From: Paralvinella palmiformis | Taxonomy: Eukaryota > Annelida > Polychaeta > Terebellida > Alvinellidae | Direction: 5' to 3' | Length of the DNA stretch: 64,000 nt | NCBI GenBank assembly: GCA_025642065.1 | Contig: JAODUP010000351.1 | Location: 110,001-174,000, forward strand | Shown: piece after piece, positions 50,820-62,300 of the stretch | Numbering within the stretch: position 1 is the first letter of the stretch | How the letters are laid out: every line of letters starts with the position of its first letter | Position numbers and translations under genes: made by a program | Notes under the pieces: model-generated | What the model was told of the DNA's origin: nothing | Databases searched by the model: none | The model's input: the letters and a program-made list of their open reading frames with translations, nothing else

Positions 50820-51765
50820 CCTATGTCAGTGATGTAGCTGGGTCATTAGTATACCTAGGCCAGTTAGATTAGTGGTGTAGTTAGATTAGTGGTGTAGTTA
50901 GATTAGTGGTGTAGTTAGATTAGTGGTGTAGTTAGATTAGTGGTGCAGTTAGATTAGTGGTGCAGTTAGATTAGTGGTGTAGTTAGATTAGTGGTGTAGT
51001 TAGATTAGTGGTGTAGTTAAATTAGTGGTGTAGTTAGATTAGTGGTGTAGTTAGATTAGTGGTGTAGTTAGATTAGTGGTGTAGTTAGATTAGTGGTGTA
51101 GTTAGATTAGTGGTGCAGTTAGATTAGTGGTGTAGTTAGATTAGTGGTGTAGTTAGATTAGTGGTGTAGTTAGATTAGTGGTGTAGTTAGATTAGTGGTG
51201 TAGTTAGATTAGTGGTGTATCCAGATTGGTGATGTAGTTAGATTAGTGGTGTAGTTAGATTACTGATGTAGTTAGATTAGTGGTGTATCCAGATTAGTGA
51301 TGTAGTTAGATTAGTGGTGTAGTTAGATTAGTGGTGTAGTTAGATTAGTGGTGTAGTTAAATTAGTGGTGTAGTTAGATTAGTGGTGTATCCAGATTAGT
51401 GATGTAGTTAGATTAGTGGTGTAGTTAGATTAGTGGTGTATCCAGATTGGTGGTGTAGTTAGATTAGTGGTGTATCCAGATTAGTGATGTAGTTAGATTA
51501 GTGGTGTAGTTAGATTAGTGGTGTAGTTAGATTAGTGGTGTAGTTAGATTAGTGGTGTAGCTGGCCAAGGACTGTTGCTAGGTCAATCGTGAAGCGAGGT
51601 TAGTATCATATCTAGGTCAGTAGTGTAGCTATGTCAGTGGTGTAGTTAGGTCAGTGGTTTATCAGGATTAGTAATGTAGTGAGGTCGATGGTGTAGCTAA
51701 GTCAGTATTGTAGCTAGGTCAATAGTTTATCTAGGTCACTAGTGTAACTAAACCAGTAAGAGGCA
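50820..51765. repeat. 17-bp minisatellite with degenerate edges
   Basis: Core unit GTAGTTAGATTAGTGGT, about 40 copies from about 50865 to 51560. The variant GTATCCAGATTRGTGAT appears near 51218, 51286, 51388, 51439 and 51473, at multiples of 17. The right flank (51560-51765) has the looser 20-base GTAGCTAGGTCAGTG type also seen at 49690-49790. Confidence 0.95.
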
Positions 51766-52194
51766 TATCGGTTTTAAGAATTGATTCAAGATATCAGGCT
51801 ACACCGACTAATAATACTAATAACCTGTATAATACGGGCACCTGCCTATTACGACCAACTAATATTGTTATATCATTCTCATCTGTTGAGTTAACAAGAA
51901 ATTAACATGTCGTTTAAATCATATTGACTGATATTTACTGATATTGACTAATATTAACTGATATTAACTGATATTGGCTAACATTAACTGATATTAGCTG
52001 ATATAGATAGCCACAGCAAATTTAATAACAGAAGCAATCTAGATATAAAATATAATGTTATCATAATATTAAATGTAATTTATTGATTTTGATTATTAGC
52101 TAATCATAACATAAAATATTAACTTTGTATTTTATATTAACGAGAAACAAATATCGGAATAATATAACAATATCATAATATATCAGGTCACGTG
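51766..52194. repeat. ACTGATATTAAC repeat and AT-rich DNA
   Basis: About 51925-52010 contains seven degenerate copies of a 12-base ACTGATATTAAC word. No gene recognised. Confidence 0.7.
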
Positions 52195-52961
52195 ATAACA
52201 ATTGAAGGAGTTGTAGTAGTACAAGTATTGGTAGTAAGAATAGTAGTAATGGTAGTAGTAGTAGTGGTTGTAGTAGTGGTAGTACCAAAAGTAATAGAAA
52301 AGGTAGCAGCAGCAGTAGTAGTAGTAGTACCAGTAGTTTTAAAAAGTAATAGCAGCAGGAGTATAAGTAGTAATAGTAGTAGAAGTAGTGAAAATAATAA
52401 TAGTAGCAGTAGTAGTAGTGGAAATAGTTAGAATTATAGTGGTGGTAGTAGTAATAGCAGCAACAGCAACAGCAACAGCAGTAGTAGTAGTAGTAGTAAT
52501 GAAAGTATTATTATTATTAGTTAGTAGTAGTAGTAGTTGTTGTTGTTGTTGCTGTAGTAGTAGTAGTTACAAAGTAGTAGTAGTAATAGTTATAATAGTA
52601 GTAGTAGTTGTTGTTGTTGTAAAAGTATTAACAATAGTAGCAGTACCAGTACAAGTAGTATTAAAAAGTAGTAGTAGTAGTGATAATAGTGATAATAGTG
52701 ATAGTAGTAGTAGTAGCAGTAGTAGTAGTAATAATAGTAATAGTTGTTGTATTTGTAGCAGTAGAACAAATTGTGGTAGTAGTAGTTGTAGTAGTAGTAA
52801 TTGCAATAGTAGCAATACCCGTAGTATTAAAAACTACTACTACTACTAGTAGTAGTAGTAGTAGTAGAGGTAGTATTAGTAGTAGCAAGAATTGTAGTGG
52901 TGGTAATAGTAGTTGTAGTAAAAGTAGTAGTAGTAGTAGTAAAATAATACCATTATTATTG

Positions 52962-52993
<32 letters not shown>

Positions 52994-53356
52994 TGTTGTT
53001 GTAGAAGTCATAGTAGTAGTAGTTGTTGTTGTTGTAGTACTAGTAGCAGTAGTAAGAATTGTAGTGACGGTGGTGGTGGTAGTAGTAGTAGTAGTAGCAG
53101 TAATAGGGGCAGTAATAATAATTGTCATAGTAATTGTTGCAGAAGTAATAGTTGCAAAAATATTAGGATTAGAATAGTAGCAGTATGAATTGCATTAAAA
53201 AAGTGGTAGTATTAGTAGCAGCAGTAGTGAAGGTAATAATAGTAGTAATAGTTGTACTAAAAGTTATAGTAGTAGTAGTAGTAGTAGTAGTAGCATTAAG
53301 AATTGTGATAGTAGTAGTCGTAGTATTACTTGTAGTGTTAGTGGTAATAATAAAGC

Positions 53357-53429
<73 letters not shown>

Positions 53430-53437
53430 TTAGTAGC

Positions 53438-53471
<34 letters not shown>

Positions 53472-53475
53472 ATGG
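52195..53475. repeat. 1.3-kb imperfect GTA/GTT/GCA trinucleotide region
   Basis: Cryptically simple DNA dominated by AGT, AGC and AAT triplets with changing phase. A longer landmark, GTAGTWTTAAAAA, recurs near 52336, 52657 and 52821, with relatives near 53190 and 53293, so parts have duplicated as blocks. An inverted switch (ACT)n to (AGT)n lies at about 52826-52866 and (AAT)n at 53355-53428. Apparent proteins in every frame are artefacts. Confidence 0.95.
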
Positions 53476-53937
53476 TGGTGGTTGTATTTACTGTATATAT
53501 ATGAAGATTCGTAGCTGTTTTACTTCCAGCGAGTAGTTTCTTTCACTGAGAGGTGTTTGGTGAACGTAAACGTTCGAGTAGACTGTTCGACTGCTGAACG
53601 TGCTACAGTCAAACACAGTCAAAACAATAATAATGTCGTTTGGGTACGATTAGGGCAGTGACAAATAACACCTTCTGGTTACCAAGACAACAATGTCGCT
53701 CATGAATGAATAATGCAGACAAAATACTAATAACAGAACCAGTAAATCAGCAAAACTGTCAAAATGTTAATCTAGCAGCCAGTAAATATATCCATGAGTA
53801 CATTTAAGGACACAATGGGCAGAATATTGATCATGTTGGCTATGAAATACAGTCCAACTATTAGGACTATTTTGATTAACATTTTTACAAATAGAGCTAT
53901 GACAGTGAAGATTGAGACATTTAAAATGCCATCAATT

Positions 53938-53968
<31 letters not shown>

Positions 53969-55358
53969 TATACAACACATACCCATCAGGTGTAAAAGTA
54001 TAATATACCTCTAAATATCTTATAGATAATACTCAGGAGCTGTCTTATACATATATATTTGGAAGTGATTTTAATACACTTTTAATATACTAATAATCAG
54101 CATTTAAATCATTTTCATACATCTGACTTTGTTCTACAAACTTTTGTCTGTAAGACAACATTATAACTAGAAACATTTGCGACTTGTTAATGTTTATACA
54201 AATAACTGGTAACATGTAATTGTTTTAAACAAAAATCTGTATTTTAGCCGTAATTTATAGAACAAATAGAAATAAGAGATGGAATTAATATTAAATTTTT
54301 ATTTGTTTCGTTCCAAGATCAAGACACGGAGATAAGACACGAAATAATAAATACTTCTCCAGAGACGCCCATTTAGTATGTGAAGAGTAGAGAAACAAGG
54401 ATCCTAAATATCCTGATGGCGATCATTGTCAGAGTGATCTATGTCGTCAGGATCTCTTTAATATCCTACATTTTAATTTACTCAAGAAGCAGCTATAATT
54501 AACATGATCAAACAATCACCTTTAGTTTGATCACTTTTAGTAGTTAAATTAGCTGATAATTTGGGGACCTAACTAATAATTAAATCACCGAAGATCACCA
54601 GAGATCATCAAATATTATGTTTATTTGTAACAAATCTGATGTTGATCTCTTTTTTCATAACTATCATAAACTATATAATAATAGTATATTTAATGACACC
54701 TAATCTAACATTGTTATCTGTTAAATTATTAAAAAGGCAATTTTAGTGCACTTGATGGAAGAAGATTTAATGAACTACAAACAACAACAACAACATTATC
54801 ACATGCCAATAGCACATATACAATCTTTAATTTGGTTTCCCTAAAGTTGTTAAGGTAATTAATAACAACGTTTATAGTTAAGACAAAACGAAGATGTATA
54901 TTACATGTTAACACTTAAAATATGTTGCTTTTTAAACACATATATAGGTTCATTTCAATTGAGCTTCTGTTTATATAGTTAGGACCAAGTTTAAGAGTCA
55001 ACGATAAAATAGGAAATATTTAGTTTTTTATAAAATCATTTTTTCCTTGTGTTTATGGAGTATTTAATTTATTGATATGACAATATTTACGTCTGTCTGC
55101 CTGTGATAGGATAATACTTTAACTTTGCTAAATTTGATTGTTTATCTCATTATTGCCGAAAGTCGGCATTAGAAGCTATCTTTGAAGTTATCCATAGAAG
55201 TCGCTTTGATTGTTTCATCAAAGAGATTTTGTTCTACTCTCAGATAGGACGTAGAGAGAAGTTTGTTCTGAACCTTATATAGATATATACCTTGACTAGC
55301 TACATAATGTGTCCACGAAGAGAAATATAGAAATGTCTTATAGTTTGATAAAAGTCGT
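53476..55358. other. AT-rich unique sequence
   Basis: (CA)n at about 53939-53963. A short hypothetical frame (53794-54003) runs into the CA tract and is not recognised. No gene supported. Confidence 0.5.
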
Positions 55359-55421
55359 GGTATGTATGTATGTATGTATGTATGTATGTATGTATACATG
55401 TCGAAGTAGTTCCTCCTTGCT

Positions 55422-55455
<34 letters not shown>
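55359..55455. repeat. (GTAT)n and (TA)n microsatellites
   Basis: (GTAT)n at 55360-55394 and (TA)n at about 55425-55455. Confidence 0.95.
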
Positions 55456-55458
<3 letters not shown>

Positions 55459-55507
55459 TAACTAATATAATCGGGGTACTGCCTTCATTTGGTTAGTTTT
55501 GTTGCTA

Positions 55508-55965
55508 TACAGCAGACATAATGTGTGTATCTTCTGTGATGGTTGTTATACAGACAGGAGTAATGTGTATATCTTCTGTGATGGTTGCTATACAGACAGG
55601 AGTAATGTGTATATCTTCTGTGATGGTTGTTATACAGACAGGAGTAATGTGGATATCTTCTGTGATGGTTGTTATAAAGACAGGAGTAATGTGTATATCT
55701 TCTGTGATGGTTGTTATACAGACAGGATTAATGTGTATATCTTCTGTGATGGTTGTTATACAGACAGGAGTAATGTGTATATCTTCTGTGATGGTTGTTA
55801 TACAGACAGGAGTAATGTGGATATCTTCTATGATGGTTGTTATACAGACAGAAGTAATGTGTATATCTTCTGTGATGGTTGTTATACAGACAGGAGTAAT
55901 GTGTATATCTTCTGTGGTGGTTGTTATACAGACAGGAGTAATGTGGATATCTTCTGTGATCAAAC
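55508..55965 (+). repeat. 42-bp minisatellite in phase with LINE ORF1
   Basis: Unit CTTCTGTGATGGTTGTTATA followed by CAGACAGGAGTAATGTGTATAT. CTTCTGTGATGG starts at 55531 and the last relative at 55951, ten periods of 42 without an indel. In the plus frame 55499-56113 each unit reads as 14 residues (FCDGCYTDRSNVYI). The frame runs without a stop into the zinc-finger-like start of the LINE remnant. Confidence 0.95.
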
Positions 55966-56518
55966 TTTTAAATGTCAGTACTGCCTGACCGAGCATAACA
56001 TATCTGTTATTGAATGTGAAAAGTGCAAAAATTTGGTTGCCAAGAATGTTCCGAACTTCCGACTCAAATCCATGCGACCTGTGGTAAATGGGGATGGCAT
56101 TACTATTGCCTAACTTGTGAACCGGTTGTCATTAAATTCTGCTATAACCCAGCCGAAGATGACGAGACCAATTCTTTGGAAAGCATTAAGCAATCAGACC
56201 TCTCTAAACGAGGCCAAAATCTGGAGAAAATAAAGACCAACCTCGAGACTAGAATGACAAGTTTATTGGAAATGAATGAAAAGGCAAAAAAAATCATATT
56301 CGCAAGTCCTGCGGGCAATCCTTACCAAATCCCCAGTCCAACAGTCTACTGCTCTGGCTACCACCTCTCAGAAGTCTACTATGTCTCTGGTAGACGAGTA
56401 CACTGATAGGAAACGACTTAAATGTAATTTGGTTATTCATAGCCTGCCCGAGAGCCAAGAAGACAACCTAGCTGATGGCATTATATCGGATATTGAGGCA
56501 GTGAGACTAGAATTTTAG
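55952..56518 (+). pseudogene. CR1-like LINE, decayed ORF1
   Basis: The first part reads FKCQYCLTEHNISVIECEKC in one frame and FGCQECSELP then YYCLTC in the next, so a frameshift near 56025 splits a cysteine-rich, PHD-like zinc finger of the kind found in ORF1 of CR1/L2-type elements. A polar, coiled-coil-like stretch follows (about 56160-56300). Another frameshift near 56300 precedes RKRLKCNLVIHSLPESQED (56407-56463), the typical N(L/V)VIHxLPES start of the ORF1 nucleic-acid-binding region. At least two frameshifts make it inactive. It lies upstream of, and on the same strand as, endonuclease and RT remnants. Confidence 0.7.
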
Positions 56519-56733
56519 TAACTGGTCTAAATATCGTTGGGGTCATCATAACCAAGGTTATATTACGACTGGGTGGGGTGGGTGGTGGGTGGTAGAGGAC
56601 AAAACAGAATGAATAAATCCAGACTTGTTTTGGTAACCTTGAATAACCCGGAAAGAAATAGAGTTATTTTGGCAAGACTTTGAGGGAAACAGAGGAATGG
56701 GGCAACATATCTCCTCTCTTTAGCTGTGAGGTC

Positions 56734-56782
<49 letters not shown>

Positions 56783-56958
56783 TTTGAGAGGAACTGTTCT
56801 TCACTACTGGTTATGTTACTGAGGGTGCACATTCTGTGGCTGAGAGTTGTACAAGTTTGATGTGACGAATTATGATATTCTGCTCACCTTTTTCTGTTTG
56901 TTCTTTAAGGCGTCTCCTACCCTTTTCCCTTCTTTCATCTTCTTAGGGGTGAGAGTCA

Positions 56959-57008
<50 letters not shown>

Positions 57009-57230
57009 CCCTGACCGGTTTAGGCTGTGCTGATTAAGCGACAGCCTGGGGATTCTCCCCGAACAACAAAACCAACCAACCAACCAAACCCTGACCGGAG
57101 ACCCTCAGTAGCACAACCAGTAGTGATGGACAGTTCCTGACATAGTGGGACATCTCGTAAACGCTACACCACAAGACAAGCAGCACAAATTTTACATTCA
57201 TATGGTATCAAAGACAGGAGAAGTTCGCAA
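56519..57230. other. LINE-internal or inserted DNA with two TA tracts
   Basis: (TA)n at about 56738-56780 and 56961-57006. Between and after them are non-coding words such as GCTGATTAAGCGACAGCCTG and (ACCA)n near 57071-57086, possibly a small inserted retroposon. No gene recognised. Confidence 0.4.
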
Positions 57231-57790
57231 ATAAGGAAGTTACAGTTATTATCTACGAATGCTGATACTTGAAAAACAAACTACATCAACTACAGCTCTC
57301 TATGTATGACAAGGAGACTGACATAGTTCTAATTATTGATGATAAGTGATGATACAACCACAGTACAGCCGATAAACACAGATGATTATGATATGTTCAG
57401 CAGATACCATAACACGAGGGATAGCTGTGAGTTGTGTACATCACGATATCGCTAAGGAAATTTCTCATCGAAATCGGTTTTCCTGTTGAATGTAAAGATA
57501 TTTTGTGGATGAAACTCAGACTAAAAGGAAACGACGGCCTCATTCTTTGATGTATCTATATAACCAGGGGCTTCAATATGCCGATGATTGACTGGAGTGC
57601 CTTCACAAAAGTCAAATCTTTCTTGACACCATGAGGAAAACATTCGTTCACCAGTACATAATCCAGTCTACCGGTCATCATCATTGCCAGAACCACAACA
57701 TATTAGATCTCATGATTACTAATGAGGCAGAGAGGGTCAATAACCTCCTGTATCTCTGTCTGGATTAGGAGAGCAAGTGATCGTCTCTAA
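57231..57790 (+). pseudogene. CR1-like LINE, decayed AP endonuclease domain
   Basis: In broken frames one can follow LQLLSTNADTLKNKLHQL with DIVLI (about 57238-57335), then GFNMPMIDWS where GDFNYPxIDW is expected (about 57570), and FLDTMRKTFVHQ, HNILDLMITNE near 57620-57725. These are the conserved blocks of the apurinic-type endonuclease of CR1/Jockey LINEs in the correct order. Several stops and frameshifts interrupt it. Confidence 0.65.
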
Positions 57791-58200
57791 ATCAAAGACA
57801 TGTTGGCGCTACACGAACAGCTAAACGGCCATAAGTTGGCAGAACTAGAACAGGAGGACGATATACTGACCAAGGATTACATCAAGAAAGCATAGTTGAT
57901 TAATAACTTTGTTGCCAGTGTCTTCACCAGAGAAAACACAGACAGTATCATCTTTCTAACGCTGAGATAAGCAGATGAACACCTGACATACGTAGTAATT
58001 GTAGAGAAGAAATTAAAATTGATAAAGCCAGCAAAAACAAGAACTGAATAACTACATCCGACAGGACTCTTAGAGACAACGTTCACGATCATCCTCCAAT
58101 TGTCCTTCACCTTTACCTAGTCCCTGGCTGAAAAACTACTTCATGAAACCTGGAACTTGGAAGAAGATTAATCATATCACTCTGATCTAAAAGAATATAA
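57791..58200 (+). pseudogene. CR1-like LINE, linker between endonuclease and RT
   Basis: Fragments such as VFTREN, KPAKTR, HPTGLLE and LLHETWNLEED match the order of the RT-0 region (SxAxGPDGIHPRVLKE and WKxANVTPIFKKG types) but are full of stops and frameshifts. Confidence 0.55.
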
Positions 58201-58760
58201 AATAGACACTACCAAGAGATTACAGACCAGTAAATCTTACTTCAGTGGTCGGTAAGGTGATGGAATCACTGATCAGAGACAGGTTGATGCAGCATATGAC
58301 AGACGGATGCCATTTTTTCGAATTCCAATATGGTTTTGTGCCAGGCAGATATTGTATGACTCATATCCTGCTCACACTTCAACTATGGACTGAGTTGGTA
58401 GATGAAGGTCAACCATTAGACATGGTGTACCTTGATTTCAAGAAAGCTTTTGATAGTTTGCCGCACACTCGATTCTTCCAAAAGGTGAAAGCATTCGGCA
58501 TCGATGGAAATCTCCTGAAATGGATACATCGTTCGATACCTTATCTGTCTGCATGGGTAACTGTCCTCAGTGGGATTCCACAAAGAAGTGTCTTAGAGCC
58601 TATCCTATTTGTCAATTTCATAACTTACCTCTCAGATAAGGTACTGAGCACGGTAAAGATATTTGCTGATGACACAAAGATGTTTAATAAGATACTCAAC
58701 GTAAGAGAACCATTGCCAGATGCAAGCAGACTTAAACCGTTTTGGGAAAGTAGTCAATAG
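58201..58760 (+). pseudogene. CR1-like LINE, reverse transcriptase palm
   Basis: Best preserved part, open from 58245 to 58760. It reads SVVGKVMESLIRDRL, then motif A YLDFKKAFDSLPH, motif B SGIPQRSVLEPILFVNFI and motif C KIFADDTKMF. The catalytic FADD is intact, but motif B has arginine and glutamate where the family has glycine (PQGSVLGP), so activity would be lost even without the stops elsewhere. Start at 58245 is arbitrary because this is an internal piece. Confidence 0.85.
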
Positions 58761-59540
58761 AATGGCATCTTGGTTTTAATGAGAGCAAAGTCTTACATTT
58801 TGGCAGGAACAATTCTGAACTGGTATACCAGATAAACGAGATAACTTTGATGAGTGACACAACAGAGAAAGATCTGGGAATTACAATCAATAGTAACCTG
58901 AAATATCATGATCACATAATACAAGCAGTAAATAAATCATCCAGAATATTAGACCATGTTAAGAAGACCTTCACGTGCCTGGATAAATTACAGTATCCAG
59001 ATTATACAAGGCCATAGTGAGGCCGCATCTTGAATATGGTAATGTCGTGTGATCACCAATATATAAAGATCCAGCGGCGAAAAACAACATCATTGCCGAG
59101 TCTCTGATCTCTCCCATATGAAGAGGTGATCCCCAGACTTATATTGCCATCATTCTTGCACAGAAGACGACAAGAGGATATGATCCAAGTCTTCAAGATC
59201 CTGAGTGGTTTAGACATAATTGAGCCAAGTTTCTTCTTCCATCAACCAGAGTACGCCGTGACAAGAGCCCACAGTGAGATGAAATACACACAAGTGATAT
59301 GAGAGGCTCTTAATTTGGTCAAAGAATTGTACCGGACTGGAACTCCCTCTCGGGAGATGTTGTCAGCAGAAATACTCTGAACTAGTTCAAATCAAGATTA
59401 GATCACTTTTACTGTAACGTTTAGTACAAGATACCATTAATCATCATTAAACTGTAATACTGCAGGAAAACCGGAAACAACAGTTATTGTAACCCCATAT
59501 TCTATATATATGGTAATAATGTTGCTACTAATTATTTTTA
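58761..59540 (+). pseudogene. CR1-like LINE, ORF2 C-terminus and 3' end
   Basis: Frameshifted remains: KVLHFGRNN, EKDLGITINSNLKYHDHI (about 58865-58920), VRPHLEYGN (about 59018), DMIQVFKILSG (about 59180), and RIVPDWNSLSGDVVSAE (about 59325-59375). This is the usual order for the RT thumb and C-terminal region of CR1/L2-type elements. The 3' boundary is not sharp; no tail repeat is evident. Confidence 0.7.
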
Positions 59541-60379
59541 AATATTTACATTAATAATAGTTACTACTCTGCGATTTGGCAATCTGTGTGTGTGTGTTTG
59601 TGTGTGTGTACGAGCGCGCACACTCGCGTGTGTGTGTCTGTCTGTATGTGTGTGTGTGTGTGCGCGCGCGCGCGAACCTGTGTGTATGTGTGTGTTTTTG
59701 GATACATATATATGTTGGCACTGGCTTAGTCGGTGAAATATCTTGGTATGTGTACCATTTCTTTCATAACGGATTAGAACTCATTATAAAACGTATTTAA
59801 AATAAAAAATAAAACAACTATTATAATACGATATATCTCTCAGCGTCACATCTTAAGGCATTTGTGAGGTATTTATCACAAAAGAAATTGACGCTCGTTA
59901 TTTATTTACCTGTACTCGATAATTATCAACAATATTCATCGATATTTATGTTTGAGAAGGCAATAAACTCTGAAGGGGTGCGCTTATTAGAATGTATAAA
60001 AAATACATCGTTACTGTGAAGGAATGGATCATTAAATGTTATGTATCTAGCATGTTTCTTAAATGTTGTTTTTATTATATCCAAGTTAATTATCTTCATC
60101 TAACATAAAGATAATGACATTGGATGATGTCACTCGTTGGTGGATGAAACGTCATACGCAGTATGTTTATAGAATACTTCATTGAGATAGTTGTTAACAT
60201 CCCGATGACATTCTAATGTAGTCAGTCAGTAAATAGATAAATAACTAGAACTGATTCACTGATCCAGTGATAGTCTGACTGTATCAGTAATTTGATGACT
60301 GATTATCAGGATATAAGTCTAATGAACGACTTAATAAAACATATTGAACAATTTTATGAAGATTTAATACACGAATACT
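59541..60379. other. TG/CG tract and AT-rich unique sequence
   Basis: TG with GCGCGCGCGCGCG at about 59583-59692. Nothing else recognised. Confidence 0.5.
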
Positions 60380-60612
60380 TCAATGGATGGATATGAATTG
60401 AGGGATGGGTGGACAAATGGGTGGATGGGTAGATATGGATTGATTGATGAATGGATAAATGGATAATTGGATGGATATGGATGGATAGATGGATATGGAT
60501 TGATGGATGGATAAATGGATGAATGGATATGGATTGATAGAAGAATGGATACATGGATGGATGGATACGGATTGATGGATGTATGGATAAATGGATGGAT
60601 GAATAGATGGAT
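60380..60612. repeat. Imperfect (GGAT)n minisatellite
   Basis: GGATGGATATGGATTGATG-type words repeat irregularly, derived from a GGAT tetranucleotide. Confidence 0.93.
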
Positions 60613-60702
60613 TAATAATTTAATAGTCATAACAGATACACGTCATAACAGTACCAAATATTTTAATATTTTCAATAAATAAAAATTTATTTTTGTTTTA
60701 AC

Positions 60703-60767
<65 letters not shown>

Positions 60768-61254
60768 TAATAATAATAAACAAGCCAATGATATGCAATA
60801 TCATAAATAACAACCACAAACACAACAATAACATCAACAACAAACACAACAACACCAACAAAAATAACAACAACATTTTGGCTACCAGCCAAAAAACATA
60901 TAAAACACTTGAAATTTGGCAAATAGAAAAATTATGACTACTCACTAACAATAACAATAACAGGTAGTATACCTCTAACTAAAACAACAATAACAACAAC
61001 AATAATGTAAAAGACACTAAATATCATAATTAGATAAAGCGATCAAAAGAAGAAACGTAGATGTATAACAACAATAACATCAACATAAATATTTGTATAA
61101 CCAACATCACTATAACAACCTGAAACAACAACATTTTAAATTGTGTAACATTTTGACCCAAATGTCATCTCATTGTAAATAAACCAAACCTTGACGTAAT
61201 ATATCGTGTCAGAGATAAGATAAAGATGAGTTTTAGTCTAATATTTATTGTATA
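60613..61254. repeat. (AAT)n and CAA-rich DNA
   Basis: (AAT)n at about 60705-60780 followed by AAC/CAA-rich sequence to about 61130. Confidence 0.85.
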
Positions 61255-61455
61255 TTATGTCAGATTTTGGCTTTATAATATGTTACATATAAATTATATA
61301 TTATATTATATGTTGATTGTATAGTATGTTAGATGTTGATTGTATATTGTGTTAGACGTTGATGGTATAATATGTTTGACAATGATTGTATATTATGTTA
61401 TATGTTGATTGTATAATATGTTATATGTTGGTTGTATAATATGTTATATGTTGGC
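61255..61455. repeat. 24-bp-type minisatellite
   Basis: Degenerate copies of TTGATTGTATAATATGTTAT plus ATG, about eight. Confidence 0.85.
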
Positions 61456-61623
61456 TGATTGTTGACAGTTACAAGCTGAGAAGATATCAGATAATATATA
61501 TTATTTGTGTCCTGCTGCTGATGTTTTCCTGTCTGCCGAATACGGACAGAAAGAATACAGAGACTGGGATATTCTCATAGCAACTCCGGAGTTTACTGGG
61601 AAATAATACTTAATTAACTGGTA

Positions 61624-61630
<7 letters not shown>
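61456..61630. other. Unique sequence
   Basis: Nothing recognised. Confidence 0.4.
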
Positions 61631-61715
<85 letters not shown>

Positions 61716-61716
61716 T

Positions 61717-61755
<39 letters not shown>

Positions 61756-61794
61756 CAAAACACTAACTCACACACACACACACACACACACACA
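61631..61794. repeat. TG-TA-CA self-complementary microsatellite
   Basis: TG-rich DNA to about 61718, (TA)n to about 61747, a short spacer, then (CA)n to about 61794. The outer motifs are complementary. Confidence 0.93.
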
Positions 61795-62059
61795 AGAGTG
61801 GAACGAATAGAATCATACATTATTGGAGTTTACCATCATAAATTGTTATAAGAAAACCAGAAACAACCCAAAGGATGACATGTTGTCTCTTAAAACAAGT
61901 CTACGGTTAACGTCAGTTACCCTTCCCACATTTGTCTCAAGGATCCATTATCCGGACGAAGAATCACGTAATCCGTGGTCGCTGTCTTCAGCTTTATCCA
62001 TCAATATCCCGGTAACACACAACAGCGTCTCTATCGGTTGTCCTAGGAACAGAGGACTA
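61795..62059. other. Unique sequence
   Basis: An 80-codon plus frame (61823-62065) is unrecognised. Confidence 0.3.
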
Positions 62060-62300
62060 ACTTAAGGTTGTCTATATCCAGACATCTCAGAGTCAGACTC
62101 TCATCTTTCCTCTCTAAGCGACCAAATCCCAGAGACGTATCCCAGAAGCCCCGCGGTATTACCGCGCAGAGAGCGTTCCACATCTCGCGGCACGTCAGCT
62201 GACCAGACAAACGAGACAAGGCGAGATTTATGGCATTAGGTCATGACAGCCTTAAATATTTAATTCGGCCATTGATGTTAGACAATAGTACACCCATCCA
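62060..62300. promoter_or_regulatory. Candidate regulatory block
   Basis: Repeat-free, GC-richer DNA with TTTATGGC (Cdx/Hox-like, near 62228), CCCCGCGGTATTACCGCG hairpin words near 62149-62166 and ATTTAATTCGG. Inference only. Confidence 0.2.

Noticed and set aside
52192..53177. Valine/serine-rich frames
   Set aside because: Imperfect GTA/AGT triplet repeats open in several frames on both strands.
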